DNA from: Ryuthela nishihirai
Lineage: Eukaryota > Arthropoda > Arachnida > Araneae > Heptathelidae
Length of the DNA stretch: 64,000 nucleotides
Assembly: GCA_038380435.1 (NCBI GenBank)
Contig: JAWZYU010000126.1
Span: forward strand, 558,001-622,000
Direction: 5' to 3'
Below, one piece after another: positions 1 through 10,370 of this stretch (its first letter is position 1; every line of letters begins with the position of its first letter). The notes under the pieces are model-generated. The model made no database searches, had not been told where the DNA came from, and was given only the letters and a program-made list of their open reading frames with translations. A program made the translations under genes and the position numbers.

Positions 1-1198
1 TATGTTTAGTTTGCGAAATTTATGGATATTGCACTCTTCAGATATTGATTTCTGTTATTTTGAAGAGAGGAGAATTTGATATGATATTGGTAATGATTAA
101 AGGTGAAAGGCATGGTGAGTCACAATGATCATATGTGAGGCAACTGTATGAGAGATAGGTGGTACGTGCCCTGCCAAATCACCGAAAAAATCTTCTTTGA
201 AATAAGTATTAAATAGCAGAATGTTTTAGCCTTGTGAAACGTGATGTTTAGTTTACGAAATTCTTCGGATGTTGTGTTCTTCAGAAGTTTTTGCTGGTTG
301 GATGAAAGAAGGGCCGATTCCTGCTAATGATCCAGAGGAGTGGAATCCCCGAGGACTGTTCACCTCTGAATTCACTTCAGAAGTTCATCGATTATCACTC
401 GTAGCTCGTATGGAATCATCAGCCAATCAACGGTTCTGTTCTGAAAGGGAATGGGGAAAAATAGGTGCGTGAAGAAAGGTAACTTACTTCTGCGCAGAAT
501 GCCGCTGGCCAATAAAAGTTATCCTCCCACTTTGGAAAGCTAAAACTCAATCAATTCCTTCGACGATTTGCCACGAACAAAGTCGAAAGATTAATCCTTA
601 GTCCTCCATTGCTTTCGGTAACAAGTCGCTCTCTCAGGTTCTTCTCTTGTCTCTATCATCTCTGTTTCCTCATCCTCTCCCAACTGGTTAATGGTTGTTG
701 GATTGAGTTGTGTTGCATTTGAGGGGCACTTTTTTTTCACACAATAGTTTTTTTTACCAGGTTGCAAGGGCCACAAAGTCAAAGGGCTAGGAAAGGGATC
801 TACTAGAATAAATAACAAAAGTGAGTTGTTTTTTTTTACAGAGAAAACGAAATGACGCTGAGTTGAAATCTGCACACAAAATTTGTATTGAACCCGTTCG
901 CGCATGAGAGGCAGATCAGTATAAAATGCATCTCATTTTTACGTGCGAGTCAGTTCGTGTTAAGAGTCTAGACTACGACATCCCAGCCCTATTGTAACCA
1001 GAAGGCTAAATGTGAATCATAGTCCTTTAAGCCCCCTTTGGAATCGATTTCGAAGAAGCCAAACCATCGCTAGAAGACCTGTTACTGGACGTATGAGGGC
1101 CACATCGACTAGAGATACCGTTACCTGCTCTTAAATGCAAGACACCATAGAACACCTACAAGAGTCCAATTCGGTTTGGACTTCACTCCGTCCATGCG
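1..1198. other. Unrecognised left flank
   Basis: No recognisable gene. A diverged direct repeat is visible: positions about 2-47 and 243-289 share TGTTTAGTTT, CGAAATT and TCTTCAGA blocks. A 67-residue plus-strand ORF (269-472) and a 104-residue minus-strand ORF (591-905) show no motif I know and are about the length expected by chance. Poly-T and poly-A runs are common between 720 and 850. Confidence 0.5.
915..960 (+). promoter_or_regulatory. Possible TATA/Inr core promoter
   Basis: TATAAAA lies at 920-926 and TCAGTT at 950-955. The A of the initiator-like TCAGTT is about 32 bp downstream of the TATA start, which is the usual arthropod spacing. No convincing coding region follows: the first downstream ATGs give very short frames. 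It could be a promoter of a non-coding or spliced transcript or of an unrecognised element, or chance in AT-rich DNA. Confidence 0.3.
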
Positions 1199-1670
1199 AA
1201 CGATTTTTTTTTTAGAAATTAGTGATCTGGCAACCTTTGTGTCACGTGACACGAAGGTTACCAGATCACTAATTTCTAAAAAAAAACCGTTGTCAGATAT
1301 TTTTTCTGAATTCTGTAATCAACCATGGTGTTCGGATACTTTTTTGAGCGACTGTAGGTGGTCATATTATTTTGATACTAGATCGTGTGGACTCACTCAC
1401 GGAAATATTGAGCGTGTGCAGTTACCGTTCACAGCAAACTGGAGCGTGTGTAGTAACTGCACACGCTCCAGTTTACTGTGAACGGTAACTGGAGCCTGTA
1501 CAGTTGCTGTACACGCTCCTGTTACACGCTCCAGATATTTTTCCTGAATTCTGTAATCACATGACACGAAGGTTGCCAGATCACTAATTTCTAAAAAAAA
1601 TCGTTGCCTGATATTTTTTCTGAATTCTGCAATCAACCATAGCGTTCGGATACTTTTTTGAGCGACTGTA
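1199..1670. mobile_element. Composite Tc1-type foldback MITE, left end lost
   Basis: Two palindromic modules joined head to tail. The first (1199-1356) keeps the inner part of the left arm, the CACGTG-type centre and the complete right arm ending GAGCGACTGTA. The second (about 1357-1670) starts with the AGGTGGTCATATTAT segment, passes through nested inverted repeats built from GAGCGTGTGCAGT and GAGCGTGTACAGT blocks, and ends with the same GAGCGACTGTA terminus. The terminus plus flanking TA fits the Tc1/mariner superfamily. No coding capacity. Confidence 0.8.
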
Positions 1671-2466
1671 CTACAAAGTTCCTTGGAGTTTCTTTTGGAG
1701 GTAGAGAATTCGAATATTGAACAACTTACTATATCGTTATTACTAGTATGATGTTTCCGCAACCCTCAGAATTTGAATCCACATATCCGCACATAAAATT
1801 CTATGAAGTATCTAAATGAGCTCCTGACAGACCAACGCTTCGAAATTTTATCACCACTCCTCAGAATCGTTTCTAAAAGGGTTAGAAACCAAATGATTAT
1901 CAGAGTACTCGTGGTGAGCACAGGCCTCTAAATTTACCAACGAATCAATTAATTAGTTTATTCACTTAAATAATACAATTAAAACCATTACAACATAATT
2001 TTACGATTTAATAATAAGTGGAAAAGATAAAGAAAAAAAAGCTTGGGCTTCTGCTTTCTAAGTTAATGGATAAGATCCGGTTTCTGCTGTGATGAATCTC
2101 GGTCTTTTAGGTCATATCGTCGTGTGATTTCCGACTTATGGAAATATGGAATGGATTTATGCCTAATGTCACTTTCAGAAAGTGAACCACTTCACGATAG
2201 CGAACAAATAGCAGCGACACTATAAATTCAGAGAAAGGGAATAATTGAAGGGAGAGCACTTAAGAACAGAGAGCTCTAATAAATTGCTGAGCTTTGATTG
2301 GTCGAGGCGTATGGAAGATAAAATTTTATCGTCGGCGTGATGTCAAATATTCGTGAAACTATATCTTATTATTTTATTCTTACTCACATGTTACTCTAGA
2401 TCGAAAATTTTATTATTCAATTATATATTCATTTTCAATTTAATATATTCATTTCGAATATATTAA
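1671..2466. other. Unrecognised AT-rich DNA
   Basis: No ORF of note and no repeat I recognise. Base composition is AT-rich, especially 2340-2466, where ATATATTCAT-type runs precede the SINE-B fragment. Confidence 0.5.
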
Positions 2467-2551
2467 TCTGATCTACGGGAACCTGGGTTCGAGTCCCGGG
2501 TAATGTGTGTGTTGTTTTTCTGCTGATGTCCTGCCATCCTCACAGACCTTA
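2467..2551 (+). mobile_element. SINE-B fragment
   Basis: Matches the SINE-B copy at 35877-36078: the anticodon-arm region, then CTGGGTTCGAGTCCCGGGTAA (B-box region), then the body GTCCTGCCATCCTC and CAGACCTT. The A-box part is missing. The 3' body is cut where SINE-A begins at 2552, so the SINE-A probably inserted into it or replaced its end. Confidence 0.75.
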
Positions 2552-3655
2552 GGGGCAGGGATGGCTCAGTCGCTAGCGCGCCAGGCTTGTAATCTGTAGT
2601 TCACATGTTCGAGTCCCAGCTGGGTCAGCGTTGAGATTTATCTCCGCAAAATTCCCCGCCCTGCCCACGCTCAGTAGGGGACACCGATGGGCTTGGAAAG
2701 GCCGCCGTCCGTCGGATGAGACGTTAAGCCGTGGCCCCGTGTGCGGGAGAGCCATACACTGTGCACGTTAAAGAACACGCTTGATGGCCTTGACGGGAGG
2801 CTACCATCTGTCTCCCAACAGCTGTTCCAGTGGGTCCCCTCCCCCAACCTTCTCTGAGCCTTCGGGGTCCTTGTGACCTGGCCATTTAGCCCATGGTGTG
2901 CAAAAAAGTGCCGCTCAGAGGTAAAACAACCCAACCCAACCCAACGTTAAAGAACACCCTGGATGGCCTTGACGGGAGGCTACCATCTGTCTCCCAACAG
3001 CTTTTCCAGTGGGTCCCCTCCCCCAACCTTCTCTGAGCCTTCGGGGTCCATGTGACCTGCCTATTTAGCCCATGGTGTGCAAAAAAGTGCCGCTCAGAGG
3101 TAAAACAACCCAACCCAACCCAACGTTAAAGAACACCCTGGATGGCCTTGACGGGAGGCTACCATCTGTCTCCCAACAGCTTTTCCAGTGGGTCCCCTCC
3201 CCCAACCTTCTCTGAGCCTTCGGGGTCCATGTGACCTGCCTATTTAGCCCATGGTGTGCAAAAAAGTGCCGCTCAGAGGTAAAACAACCCAACCCAACCC
3301 AACGTTAAAGAAAACCCTGGATGGCCTTGACGGGAGGCTACCATCTGTCTCCCAACAGCTTTTCCAGTGGGTCCCCTCCCCCAACCTTCTCTGAGCCTTC
3401 GGGGTCCATGTGACCTGCCTATTTAGCCCATGGTGTGCAAAAAAGTGCCGCTCAGAGGTAAAACAACCCAACCCAATCCAACGTTAAAGAACACGCTGGA
3501 TGGCCTTGACGGGAGGCTACCATCTGTCTCCCAACAGCTTTTCCAGTGGGTCCCCTCCCCCAACCTTCTCTGAGCCTTCGGGGTCCATGTGACCTGGCCA
3601 TTTAGCCCATGGTGTGCAAAAAAGTGCCGCTCAGAGGTAAAACAATCCAACCCCC
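2552..3655 (+). mobile_element. SINE-A with five tandem 3' modules
   Basis: A full head (GGCTCAGTCGCTAG A-box region, TTCGAGTCCC B-box region) is followed by the usual body and tail up to about 2944. Four more copies of the 3' module follow, starting near 2945, 3124, 3303 and 3482, with a strict 179-bp period. The inner modules share private changes (AACACCCTGG, CTTTTCCAGTG, CTGCCTATTTAG) absent from the first module, so they were copied from one another. The short repeated ORFs here are by-products of the repeat. No clear target-site duplication was found. Confidence 0.95.
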
Positions 3656-4115
3656 AGAGCGATACTTCTGCTCACCGTTTCCCCACCAATTGCTTTTCCT
3701 GGCGTCGATTTCGACTTGTACGCCTTCTGATCCATTTTCCAGATTCTGGAGGGGCTGGCGAGTCGACGGGGGAGGCAGCACGCGCATCGTGCAGCTAATA
3801 GTGTAATATAGTTAAGAGGGATTATCGTCTCGGGATAATCTCGGACGTTTCATGGTTTCCGTCTGCTGGCCACGATTGAAACCTTACAAGTTGCACTTTC
3901 AAATTAGAAGATGGAGTTTAGAAGATTCGTCTTTTTTGCCGACGTAAAAGCCAAAGGATCATTCTGTTTGAAGAAAATGAGTTGTTATTTAACGATCACA
4001 ATGGTCTAAATGATCACGTCACAAGGACTCCGAGGTTCAGATCTAAAGGGATCTATTTGATAGCTGCTAGGAGACAGGTGAATAACCCTCGTGTCAAGGT
4101 CGTCCAGCCTAGACA
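3656..4115. other. Unrecognised DNA
   Basis: Moderately GC-rich stretch between two SINE-A copies. Nothing recognisable; the short ORFs that enter it from 3602-3609 start in the SINE. Confidence 0.4.
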
Positions 4116-4500
4116 GGTTGGGTTGTTTTACCTCTGAGCGGCACTTTTTTGCACACCATGGGCTAAATCGCCAGGCCACAAGGACCCCGAAGGCTCAGAG
4201 AAGGTTGGGGGAGGGGACCCACTGGAACAGCTGTTGGGAGACGGATGGTAGCCTTCCGTCAAGGCCATCCAGCGTGTTCTTTAACGTGCACAGGCTATGG
4301 CTCTCCCACACACGGGGCCACGGCTTAACGTCCCATCCGACGGACGGCGGTCTTTCCAAGCCCATCGGTGTCCCCTAGTGACCGTGGGCAGGGCGGGGAA
4401 TTTTGCGGAGATAAATCTCAACGCTGACCCAGCTGGGACTCGAACCTGGGAACTTCAGATTACGAGCATGGCGCGCTACCGACTGAGCCACCCCCGCCCC
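4116..4500 (-). mobile_element. SINE-A, full length
   Basis: Read on the minus strand it has the tRNA-like head at 4500, the body, and the CAACCCAACC tail at 4116. One 3' module only. It abuts another head-bearing copy (4501-4814) in the same orientation with no spacer, which suggests insertion next to it or recombination between copies. Confidence 0.95.
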
Positions 4501-4814
4501 GTTGGGGGAGGGGACCCACTGGAACAGCTGTTGGGAGACAGAGGGTAGCCTCCCGTCAAGGCCATCCAACGTGTTCTTGTTAAAGAACATGCTGGATGCG
4601 CACAGGGCTTAACGCTCTCCCGCACACGGAACCACGGCTTAACGTCCCATCGGACGGACGGCTGCCTTTCTAAGCCTTCGGTGTCCACTACTGACCGTGG
4701 GCAGGGTGGGGAGTTTTGCGGAGATAAATCTCAACGCTGACCCAGCTGGGACTCGAACCTGGGAACTACAGATTACGAGCCTGGCGCGTTACCGACTGAG
4801 CCACCCCCGCCCCC
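4501..4814 (-). mobile_element. Rearranged SINE-A lacking its tail
   Basis: The head at 4814 and the body are present on the minus strand, but the tail half stops at the GGGGGAGGGGACC segment. At about 4567-4600 the segment normally reading AACGTGTTCTTTAACG is followed by its own inverted copy (TTAAAGAACATGCTGGATG), a small local inversion/duplication not seen in the other copies. Confidence 0.85.
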
Positions 4815-5836
4815 TCACTTGGGAGTGTAATGTAAAACTTCATCCTTCTACCCAACCGAAGTCCTTGCCGTTCAGACCATTCTGTGTGCAAACAAGCGCC
4901 GCTCAGAAGAAAAAACCCTCAAGCTCAGACACCAGTTGAGAAGCAAATGATGTAGAGCTGAAGGATGGAAAAAAAATGTCGACTGAAGAGATTGGATCGT
5001 CAGAGGTGAGAGGAAGGAGATCGGGATGTAACGATCAGCGTCACTTCACGTTCTTCGGCGATGGAGGTAGTGACGTCACCGATCGGTTGCGTTGACCAAG
5101 GGACCGATTAGTTCCAGGTGAGTAATCCGCGACGTTGAGGTTGTGCGAGGTGATAAGTCTTTCTCGAGATTGGCTGAGGAGGAAGATGCCTGGAATCGAT
5201 GGCATCACGACACCGGAAGGAGCCAATCTCGGAAATATGAAACATAGCCTCGAGATATTGGGAGAGGGAATGTGAGTGACTTTGAGGGGGGGGGGGGCAT
5301 CAGAACGATTCCTGTGGGAGTAGTTTAGGAGTCGGAGCACTGGCTGCCATTGTAATTTGGCGGAGAATTCCGTGGTGAACATCCGGGAGGGAACAGAATG
5401 AGGATGTTCAAGATGGGATGAACTGCGGATTAGAGATGATGTGGGAGACACATTTTAGAAGGCTGCTAATGCGCTTAGAGGATGTTATCGGGAAGCAACA
5501 GATCTTCCCAAGAGAGTTTTCTCTCCTCCAAATAAGTAGGAAAATCGCGAATCGTTTTATTCGGAAAATCTGAGAATTGGAGGATATAAAATCAAACTCG
5601 CGCATGCGCTCTCTCTCTCTATCAGCCAGTCAAATTCTGATTCTATCTCTATGTAGTTATCATGGATGAGGTCTTCTCCTGTCTCATTCTCTAAAGAAGA
5701 GATATTTTTGTAAGCTTATTTATTTCTTAAAGAGATAAGGATTAAAAGATAAGGAATAAGGATAAAGGAGGAGTGGAATGACTAAATTAACAACACCGTG
5801 CGTTGATGACTATAACGTATTAAAGACGAACGATTT
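4815..5836. other. Unrecognised DNA with a 136-residue minus ORF
   Basis: Includes a G homopolymer near 5284-5297 and a CT microsatellite near 5609-5618. A minus-strand ORF (5041-5451) crosses the C/G run and carries no domain I can name, so I do not call it a gene. The rest (5640-5836) is AT-rich and plain. Confidence 0.4.
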
Positions 5837-6134
5837 GGGTTGGGTTGTTTTACCTCTGAGCGGCACTTTTTTGCACACCATGGGCTAAATGGCCAGGTCA
5901 CATGGACCCCGAAGGCTCAGAGAAGGTTAGGGGAGGGGACCCACTGGAACAGCTGTTGGGAGACAGATGGTAGCCTCCCGTCAAGGCCATCCAGCGTGTT
6001 CTTTAACGTGTATAGGGTATGGATCTCCCGCACACGGGGCCACGGCTTAACGTCCCATCCGACGGACGGCGGCCTTTCCAAGCCCATCGGTGTCCCCTAC
6101 TGACCGTGGGCAGGGCGGGGAATATTGCGGAGAT
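5837..6134 (-). mobile_element. SINE-A, 5' truncated
   Basis: Tail, 3' module and central body are intact on the minus strand, but the copy stops near 6134 within the GCGGAGAT segment, so the tRNA-like head with both Pol III boxes is missing. 5' truncation is typical of target-primed reverse transcription. It lies directly upstream of the dead LINE at 6140. Confidence 0.93.
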
Positions 6135-6139
6135 TGATA

Positions 6140-8313
6140 AGGGAAGCAAAAGAACAATGTCATATTAAGATATTTGCAAATGCTGCTGGAGATCTCAAGA
6201 AGCAACGATTTGCTGCTAATAAAATTAGCGATGGACTTGAAGGTAAAAATTAAATATTCCTGCTTTAATTAAAGTTAACAATGATCTAATTAAATATAAT
6301 GATAAACCTCAGAAATTGACAAATTTGTTCAATAAACATTTTGTAAATGTACAAAGCAATTTAGTGCCAAATTATAGCCCTTTGATGATGTTTGGGTTCA
6401 GAAGACCCTTTCACACTCTTCTCATTTTTTTACTCATTTTGCGAAATTAGAGGTTATATCTTAAATTCAAGGATTATGAAAAAACAGTTCACCGTTTTGA
6501 TTGTGTCCCAATAGAAATGACGAAATTATTTGATGAAAAATTTTGAGTTGTATTAGAAAAACCATTTTATCTGTCTATAGAAAATGGAATATTTCAGATA
6601 ATTTTTCAACGAATTCTATTTATCCCAATTTCTAGAAATGGATGTATGACAGCATTTAGAAATTAAGCGCCGTAGCATTACTTTAAGTTATTACTAAAAT
6701 ATCTGAAAAATTAGTAAAATTTAAACTTTATCAATTTTCAGAGGTGAAAATTTTTTTTAGTGAATGTCAGTTTTGTTTTAGAAGTAAAATGGGAAGAGAT
6801 GATTATTTCTTAATTATATATGAAGCGATTTCCAACGATATGAATAATAAAAAATATCGGTCAACCGTTTTTTAAGATGTACACATAGCTTTTGATACAT
6901 CATTAAAAAATACTACAAAAATTAGAAACTGCAGGAATTAGAGGTGTAATAATGAACTGGCATAAAAGTTTTTTAAACAAGTCAAAATAAATAATATGTA
7001 CATGTGAAAAAAACATGAATCCGGAATTCCTCAAGGATCGGTCCTTGGGCCTTTGGGGCGGGGGTGGCTCGTAATCTGTAGTTCCCAGGTTCGAGTCCCA
7101 GCTGGGTCAGCGTTGAGACTTATCTCCGCAAAATTCCCCGCCCTGCCCACGGTCAGTGGGACACCGATGGGCTTGGAAAGGCCGCCGTCCGTCGGGTGGG
7201 ACGTTAAGCCGTGGCCCCGTGTGCGAGAGAGAGCCATACCCTGTGCACGTTAAAGAACACGCTGGATGGCCTTGACGGGAGGCTATCATCTGTCTCCCAA
7301 CAGCTGTTCCAGTGGGTCCCCTCCTCCAACCTACTCTGAGCCTTCGGGGTCCATGTGACCTGGCCATTTAGCCCATGGTGTGCAAAAAAGTGCCGCTCAG
7401 AGGTAAAACAACCCAACCCAACCCTTGGGCCTTTAATGTTTATAATATACATAAACGATCTGATCTAACTAAGTTAAACAGTAAATTAACTTTATTTTGA
7501 AATGATACAGATCTGATCAAATCATACTGATCAAATCAAACAGATAAAGATATTTCACGCTTCATCTTATATGCAAATGATGATTTATTAATGATTCGTA
7601 AATGGTATACAAATAATTTACTAACACTAGAAAAGGACATATTTATTCGTTAAATAAAAATAATTCTATATTGAATATATATCTAATTGAAAGTTAATTT
7701 ATAATGAATTGCAATTTAAAAATTAACTGCAACTGCTAACAAATATCTTTTGTATATTCATCAAAATACTTAGTTATTGTTTTGATGATTGGTTTAAAGC
7801 TATTAATATATGTTTATAATTTCTATTCTGTTTTCTTTTTTTTTTCTTTCGATTTGAGTTCATGCATATAAATTCAGCTATTCAAGGCATTGTTCGCCTC
7901 AGATGACTGAGTGTTTGATTAAAAAAGCTTTCTTGGAAAATTCATATAAATAATATAATTAAAATTTAAATATTATGGTTAAAGCTTTACTGCATGAGAA
8001 ATTTTATAAAATTATCAATGTTAAAAGTTATTTATAATTCGCGGATAAAATCTTACTTGAAATACAGCATTATATCCTGGGGAAGTCTTTATGAAACAAA
8101 TTTGAAATCCCTTCAATGTTCTCAAAATTATGTATTATGATGCATGCTAAAAATGGAGAAATTTGAGAGTATAAAAAATTTATTATAAAACATAAAATAT
8201 CTTACCAGCTAGGAAATTATACATTTATATTTTTATATTATTTATTATATAGTGGTAAACAATACATAAAATTGGGATGAATCTAATGTTGAGAATTTCC
8301 CCAAATATATACA
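6140..8313 (+). pseudogene. Dead Jockey-like non-LTR retrotransposon (RT region)
   Basis: Conceptual translation in shifting frames gives typical Jockey/CR1-group reverse transcriptase segments in order: KLTNLFNKHFVNV near 6315, LSIENGIF near 6570, ISEKLVKFKLYQF near 6700, then a degenerate DVHIAFDTS (RT motif A) near 6876-6902, then GIPQGSVLGPLMF and YINDL flanking the inserted SINE-A (7022-7460), and SYLKYSIISWGSLYETNL near 8050. Many stops and frameshifts make it inactive. The stretch is much more AT-rich than its surroundings. The endonuclease region is not recognisable, so the element is 5' truncated or too decayed. Clade is inferred from motif style only. Confidence 0.85.
7055..7424 (+). 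mobile_element. SINE-A inserted into the Jockey-like LINE
   Basis: Flanked by a perfect 12-bp target-site duplication, CCTTGGGCCTTT, at 7043-7054 and 7423-7434. The target lies in the codons for the conserved SVLGPL segment of the LINE. The head has lost about 21 bp between two GGCTC repeats, removing most of the A box, so this copy is unlikely to be transcribed by Pol III. Single 3' module. Confidence 0.97.
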
Positions 8314-8424
8314 TACAGTCGCTCAAAACAAGAATATCCGAACACTGTGGTTGATTACAGAATTCAGAAAAAATATCTGGCAACGATTTTTTTTAGAAAT
8401 GAGTGATTTGGGAACCTTCGTGTC
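8314..8424. mobile_element. Left arm of Tc1-type MITE
   Basis: TA followed by CAGTCGCTCAAAACAAG and the rest of the left arm, through TTAGAAATGAGTGAT to CCTTCGTGTC. The palindrome stops at its centre, and the 45-bp satellite starts directly there. The right arm is missing. Confidence 0.8.
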
Positions 8425-10370
8425 AACTTTTTACATGTGAGTGCGAATCTTTTTTTTACATGTGAGCGCGAACGTTTTTTACATGTCAATGAGAACTTCT
8501 TTTACATGTGAGTGTGATTTTTTTTACGTGCGATTACGAAACTTTTTAAGATGTGAGTGCGAACTTTTCTACAAGTCAATGCGATCCTTTCTTACGTGTG
8601 AGTGCGAACGGTTTTACAAGTCAATGTGATCCTTTCTCATGTGAGTGCGAACCTTTTTACAAGTCAATGCGATCCTTTCTTACATGTTAATGCGAACCTT
8701 TTTACAAGTCAGTGCGAACCTTTTTACAAGTCAATGCGATCCTTTCTCATGTGAGTGCGAAACTTTTTACAAGTCAGTGCGAACCTTTTTACAAGTCAAT
8801 GCGATCCTTTCTCATGTGAGTGCGAACCTTTTTACAAGTCAATGCGATCCTTTCTTACATGTTAGTGCGAACCTTTTTACAAGTCAATGCGATCCTTTGT
8901 TTCATGTGAGTGCGAACCTTTTTACAAATCAATGCGATCCTTTCTTACATGTGAGTGCGAACCTTTTTACAAGTCAATGCGATCCTTTCTTACATGTGAG
9001 TGCGAAACGTTTTACAAGTCAATGCGGTCCTTTCTTACATGTGGGTGCGAACCTTTTCACAAGTCAATGCGATCCTTTCTTACATGTGAGTGCGAACCTT
9101 TTTACAAGTCAATGCGATCCTTTCTTACATGTGAGTGCGAACCTTTTTACAAGTCAATGCGATCCTTTCTCATGTGAGTGCGAACCTTTTTACAAGTCAA
9201 TGCGATCCTTTCTCATGTGAGTGCAAACCTTTTTACAAGTCAATGCGATCCTTTCTTATGTGAGTACGATCCTTTCTCATGTGAGTGCAAACCTTTTTAC
9301 AAGTCAATGCGATCCTTTCTTACATGTGAGTGCGAACCTTTTTACAAGTCAATGCGATCCTTTCTTACATGTGAGTGCGAACCTTTTTACAAGTCAATGC
9401 GATCCTTTCCTACATGTGAGTGCGAACCTTTTTACAAGTCAATGCGATCCTTTCTTACATGTGAGTGCGAAACGTTTTACAAGTCAATGCGGTCCTTTCT
9501 TACATGTGGGTGCGAACCTTTTCACAAGTCAATGCGATCCTTTCTTACATGTGAGTGCGAACCTTTTTACAAGTCAATGCGATCCTTTCTTACATGTGAG
9601 TGCGAAACTTTTTACAAGTCAATGCGGTCCTTTCTTACATGTGGGTGCGAACCTTTTCACAAGTCAATGCGATCCTTTCTTACATGTGAGTGCGAACCTT
9701 TTTACAAGTCAATGCGATCCTTTCTTACATGTGAGTGCGAACCTTTTTACAAGTCAATGCGATCCTTTCTTACATGTGAGTGCGAACCTTTTTACAAGTC
9801 AATGCGATCCTTTCTTACATGTGAGTGCGAAACTTTTTACAAGTCAATGCGGTCCTTTCTTACATGTGGGTGCGAACCTTTTCACAAGTCAATGCGATCC
9901 TTTCTTACATGTGAGTGCGAACCTTTTTACAAGTCAATGCGATCCTTTCTTACATGTGAGTGCGAACCTTTTTACAAGTCAATGCGATCCTTTCTTACAT
10001 GTGAGTGCGAACCTTTTCACAAGTCAATGCGATCCTTTCTTACATGTGAGTGCGAACCTTTTTACAAGTCAATGCGATCCTTTCTTACATGTGAGTGCGA
10101 AACTTTTTACAAGTCAATGCGGTCCTTTCTTACATGTGGGTGCGAACCTTTTCACAAGTCAATGCGATCCTTTCTTACATGTGGGTGCGAACCTTTTCAC
10201 AAGTCAATGCGGTCCTTTCTTACATGTGGGTGCGAACCTTTTTACAAGTCAATGCGATCCTTTCTTACATGTGAGTGCGAACCTTTTCACAAGTCAATGC
10301 GATCCTTTCTTACATGTGAGTGCGAACCTTTTCACAAGTGAATGCGAACCTTTTTACATGTGAGTGCGCA
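8425..10370. repeat. 45-bp satellite, about 40 units
   Basis: The core unit is a dimer of two related parts: ACATGTGAGTGCGAACCTTT (about 22 bp) and ACAAGTCAATGCGATCCTTT (about 23 bp). At the left edge (8429-8570) the array is monomeric and diverged; from about 8580 the dimer is regular. Variant dimers with TGCGGTCC followed by GTGGGTGCG and TTTTCAC recur in blocks near 9025, 9490, 9625, 9850 and 10120, giving a higher-order pattern. Because 45 is divisible by three, two plus frames stay open for up to 387 codons; these are not evidence of a protein. Confidence 0.95.

Noticed and set aside
2925..2945. Telomere-like repeat in the SINE tail
   Set aside because: The tail is AACCC repeats, not the arthropod AACCT or vertebrate AACCCT unit, and it is always attached to SINE-A.
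9178..10363. Long ORFs (380-387 codons) taken as a repetitive protein gene
   Set aside because: They exist in two frames at once only because the 45-bp satellite unit is a multiple of three; no start context, no non-repeat domain.
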